Positions 61,201 to 64,000 of a DNA stretch of 64,000 nucleotides are shown here, one piece after another. The stretch spans positions 1,364,001-1,428,000 of the forward strand of contig NC_057383.1 of assembly GCF_016906535.1 (NCBI RefSeq), in the 5' to 3' direction. The position numbers and the translations under genes are program-made. Positions within the stretch are counted from its first letter, which is position 1. Every line of letters starts with the position of its first letter. The DNA comes from Rhizoctonia solani. Taxonomy: Eukaryota > Basidiomycota > Agaricomycetes > Cantharellales > Ceratobasidiaceae. The notes under the pieces are model-generated. The model searched no databases. It saw only the letters and a program-made list of their open reading frames with translations, and was not told the origin of the DNA.

Positions 61201-63470
61201 ATTCTGGGAGGATGGGCAAGGAGAGTTGAGGGTAGTTCCAGTGAGGAGGTCGAGTTTGCAATGGGAGCCTCAATCGCCTGTGTCCCCATCTGGGAGGCCT
61301 CAATCGGGTTGGCCTCTGATCGCAAGTCTATTGGTCGCCGTTCATCACTTGGCAGGAAATCATTCGGTGCCAAGTCCTTCACTCCTACCCAAAAATTTAT
61401 GCGCAGGTGGACCAAAAAGCAGGAAGACAATCAAAGCGAAAGCGGTGAAGATAGTGAAGAGGAAGAGGTCAAAGCCTTCGAGCAAGAGAAGAATATGGCC
61501 AAGGCTAGTGGTGATGCAGCAACCCAACAGCGACGAATTCCTCGTGAGCGCAAAGAAGCTGTCATGGAGCTCATAATCGAGGGCGAAGAGTCCGACCGCA
61601 GGGTAGAGGAACAGGCACAACAGGGCCCTCCCTCCCTTACTTCAGTCCTCAAGCGCTTCTATCCAACTGTACCAAATAAACTCTTGGTCTTGTTTGGGCT
61701 TTAGTCTCTCTCGCCAGTGGTGCCATGACCCCTATATTCTCGTTCCTATTGGCGACGTTGATGTCGGAAGTTGCGGCAGGTGGTCAAAACGTGCCCCTTA
61801 TCACCCGATACGCCCTGTTTGTTTTGCTCGCTGCGGCTGGCGATGGTATTACCGGCGGCCTCAAATTCTTTATTATGGAAGTCGCAGCTATGAACTGGGT
61901 CACCGCTCTCCGCGAACGATGCTTCGAACGAATTCTGGCCCAAGATAAGCGGTGGCACGATGAAGCTTCCAACTCCCCCGTACACATTGCCCAGGTCCTC
62001 ATCAAAGATGGCGACGATGCCCGGACTCTTATCGCCGTTGTCCTTGGCCAGTCAGTCACGTAGTCACAATGGTGTTCGTCGGCTTAATCTGGGCGATGGT
62101 CATGGGTTGGCAACTCACTCTGGTTGGACTCGCTGTTGGCCCTGTTTGGGGTAGTCATGGTCTTCCAGGTCCGCTGGAGTGGCCAGATCGAGCTACGGAA
62201 CAAGCGCGCTCGTGAAGAAGTCGCAAAGCAATACTATAATGCTGTTGCAAACGTTCGTGCGATCCGTGCTATGGCTCTGGAGAGCGTGTTCAGGGCCCAG
62301 TTTGAGAGGAGCCTAGGAACAGCGATGCGGACGGGTGTACAGGGTGCTTTTATTACGGGCTGTGGGTTTGGAATTGTGAATGCGTTGATTTACGTCGCCG
62401 AGGGTAGGTTTCTCGATATCCTAAGTTGGGTAAAAAAAACTGATGAACTGGATCAGCTGCACTGTTTTACGTCGGCGCTGTGTTGATGGCTCACGAAGGC
62501 TACTCGTATCTGAAGATGCTCCAGGCCTTGAATCTTGTTGTGTTCTCGGTGACAATTGCTGCCCAACTACTATCTTTCAGTGAGTAATCCCTGACACGGT
62601 ACTGGAAGCTTACTAACTACGCATATAGTCCCCCGAATTGTGAAGTCCGTCCAGGCGACGCATGATTTTGGCCAGTTCCTTACCTTGGTACCGATACAGA
62701 CGAATCCAAGGGCACCCTTCGCTTCCCTGTGGACGGTCGTATCTCTTTTGATCGTGTCCAATTCTCTTACCCTGCTCGCCCCGATACCCTTGTGCTCAAA
62801 GATATCTCGTTCCAAGTTGACCAGGGCGAATGCGTCGCCATCGTTGGTCCTTCTGGATGTGGAAAGTCTACTGTTGCTTCACTCGTCCAAAGGTTGTACG
62901 AACCACCGGCGGATCCATTCGCATCAATAAACACCCTATCTCCGATGCTGATGTGCGCTATCTCCGCGAACATATCGGAGTCGTTAGCCAACACCCCGCT
63001 TTATTCGATGCCAGTGTCACAGAGAATATTATGTTTGGCTCCACCCGCACCACGTTTGAAGAGGTTCAGAATGCCGCCAAGGCAGCGCAAATGCACGATT
63101 GGATTATGAGCCAGGAGCGAGGATACGATACCACACTTGGTGAGGGTGCTGCACTCATTTCGGGTGGACAAGCCCAAAGGCTACAGATCGCGCGCGCATT
63201 GGTTCGTCAGTCGAATATCTTGATTATGGATGAAGCAACCAGTGCGCTGGACCCAGCGAACCAGGATGCCATTATGGATACAGTCATGGCTATCAAGCAG
63301 GACCGGATCACCCTCATCGTGACGCACAAACTCGCGGTGATGCAGCGCTGTGACGAATTCTGGTCGTTCAGGATGGAGTGATTGCTGAGTCAGGCTCATA
63401 CCAAGAACTCATGGATCGCAGGGGTGCCTTTTTCAACATTGCTTCTGGTGGAGAATGGTTTGCCGAGTGA
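58287..63470 (+). CDS. STE6: Ste6-like full ABC transporter (pheromone exporter type), frame broken
   Basis: Full-size ABCB transporter, two membrane domains each followed by an ATPase domain. The acidic N-terminal leader is hydrophilic; membrane part 1 includes [20 protein letters not shown] and [20 protein letters not shown]. The first ATPase domain has FAYPSRPDQ, Walker [10 protein letters not shown] (about 59814), signature [13 protein letters not shown] (about 60430), Walker [13 protein letters not shown] split by an intron, and the switch His in [12 protein letters not shown]. Membrane part 2 begins LLVLFGL. The second ATPase domain has [52 protein letters not shown] and [10 protein letters not shown], ending SGGEWFAE at 63470. 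The long charged linker (60780-61640) suits the a-factor exporter group. About nine single-base losses break the frame (for example 58514, 61702, 62058, 62905, 63353). Confidence 0.82.
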
Positions 63471-64000
63471 ACTTTTGATTATTGATTTTTGTTGTTTTAC
63501 TTGCTTTCGTTCTTTCTTGCTGTGATACCTGTTCCTGTTGTTGATTTACGATTCCACAGAGTTGATTTCTACGCTATTCTGTACTAGTAGCAATATAAAC
63601 GATAGATATGTATGCCCATTCTCACCGGTGAACTATAGCCTGGTTGGCTTGACTGTGATGTCGGGCTCCATAAACAGTGGCCTCTGGACTATGGCTCAGT
63701 GGTAGGAAGAGGGATTTGCGACTCGACGGCTGAGGTTGTGGCTCCGGAGGCATATACATGGGTAAAGGTTTTCTATAGCTTCAATACGCATACAACTACG
63801 CCCTTGATTCGCTACATTCAATTTTGCTTGATACCATGAATGAAAGCGACCTGAAAGGCGCATCGTCCACCGTGGATTGTCAAGGCGCAATATAACCATA
63901 TATGGACCTACGTATTCGAATAAACCTAACATGGGCGGACATACGGTACCGCGGTATCATGTAAGGGCTTCATGACAGATCTGCGTTCTCAAAGTGAGCT
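63471..64000. other. right-end intergenic region
   Basis: No gene is supported. A 78-codon minus-strand frame (63696-63932) has a faint resemblance to the end of retroelement polyproteins (YVGPYMVI...RLSGRFHSWYQAKLNV), too weak to annotate. Confidence 0.4.

Noticed and set aside
63696..63932. retroelement integrase-like tail
   Set aside because: Similarity is a few residues (GPYMVI, FHSWYQAKL); no protease, reverse transcriptase or LTR is present in the window.

Overview
The window is nuclear DNA of a filamentous basidiomycete, most likely an agaricomycete of the Rhizoctonia/Thanatephorus (Ceratobasidiaceae) type. Almost every gene is cut by many short (about 45-75 nt) GT-AG introns. The gene content also fits: Rrp9, uL4, CBM1-GH5 cellulase, thaumatin-like protein, GMC alcohol oxidases, a Ste6-type pheromone exporter, and an F-box family whose layout I recall as expanded in Rhizoctonia. 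The genus is inference from memory; the kingdom and phylum are well supported. Exon borders were worked out by hand from splice signals and reading phase.

Left part (1-36 kb), read in frame throughout: a membrane-anchored histidine acid phosphatase/phytase (-, cut by the left edge); an Ada-like zinc domain plus AraC-HTH protein (+); a DUF3224-like small protein (-); a 1064-aa acidic nuclear-looking protein (-); a gene-poor stretch with a broken ORF and a roughly 0.7 kb foldback element; a cation/proton antiporter (+); a secreted low-complexity protein (+); an AT-hook-like protein (+); a SUZ-domain protein (-) divergent from RRP9 (+); an uncharacterised protein (+); two tandem small beta-trefoil protease-inhibitor-like genes (+); an MDR reductase (+); RPL4 (+); a thaumatin-like protein (-); and a CBM1-GH5 endoglucanase (-). 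The small inhibitors, the reductase and the two secreted wall-active proteins each have a TATA box about 60-80 nt before the start codon.

Right part (37-63.5 kb): an ArfGAP (+), GDP-mannose 4,6-dehydratase (+), an F-box protein (-), a decayed MDR reductase fragment (-), the 75-78 kDa subunit of complex I (+), a convergent pair of GMC oxidoreductase genes (+ and a 5'-truncated -), and a full-length Ste6-like ABC exporter (+). All the well-conserved genes here carry several one- or two-base frame breaks. Nearly every one is repaired by adding a base, never only by removing one. Because several of these genes are essential, a deletion-biased sequencing or assembly problem, or a poorly resolved haplotype, seems more likely than mass pseudogenisation.

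Long intergenic stretches separate the gene blocks. They hold a MITE-like element (about 49.99-50.18 kb), the foldback element (12.3-13.0 kb), a 173-bp tandem duplication (43.2-43.56 kb) and a cluster of TCCGAACC-type repeats with a perfect hairpin (56.5-56.9 kb). I found no rRNA, convincing tRNA or CRISPR array, and no new multi-gene defence or biosynthetic system.
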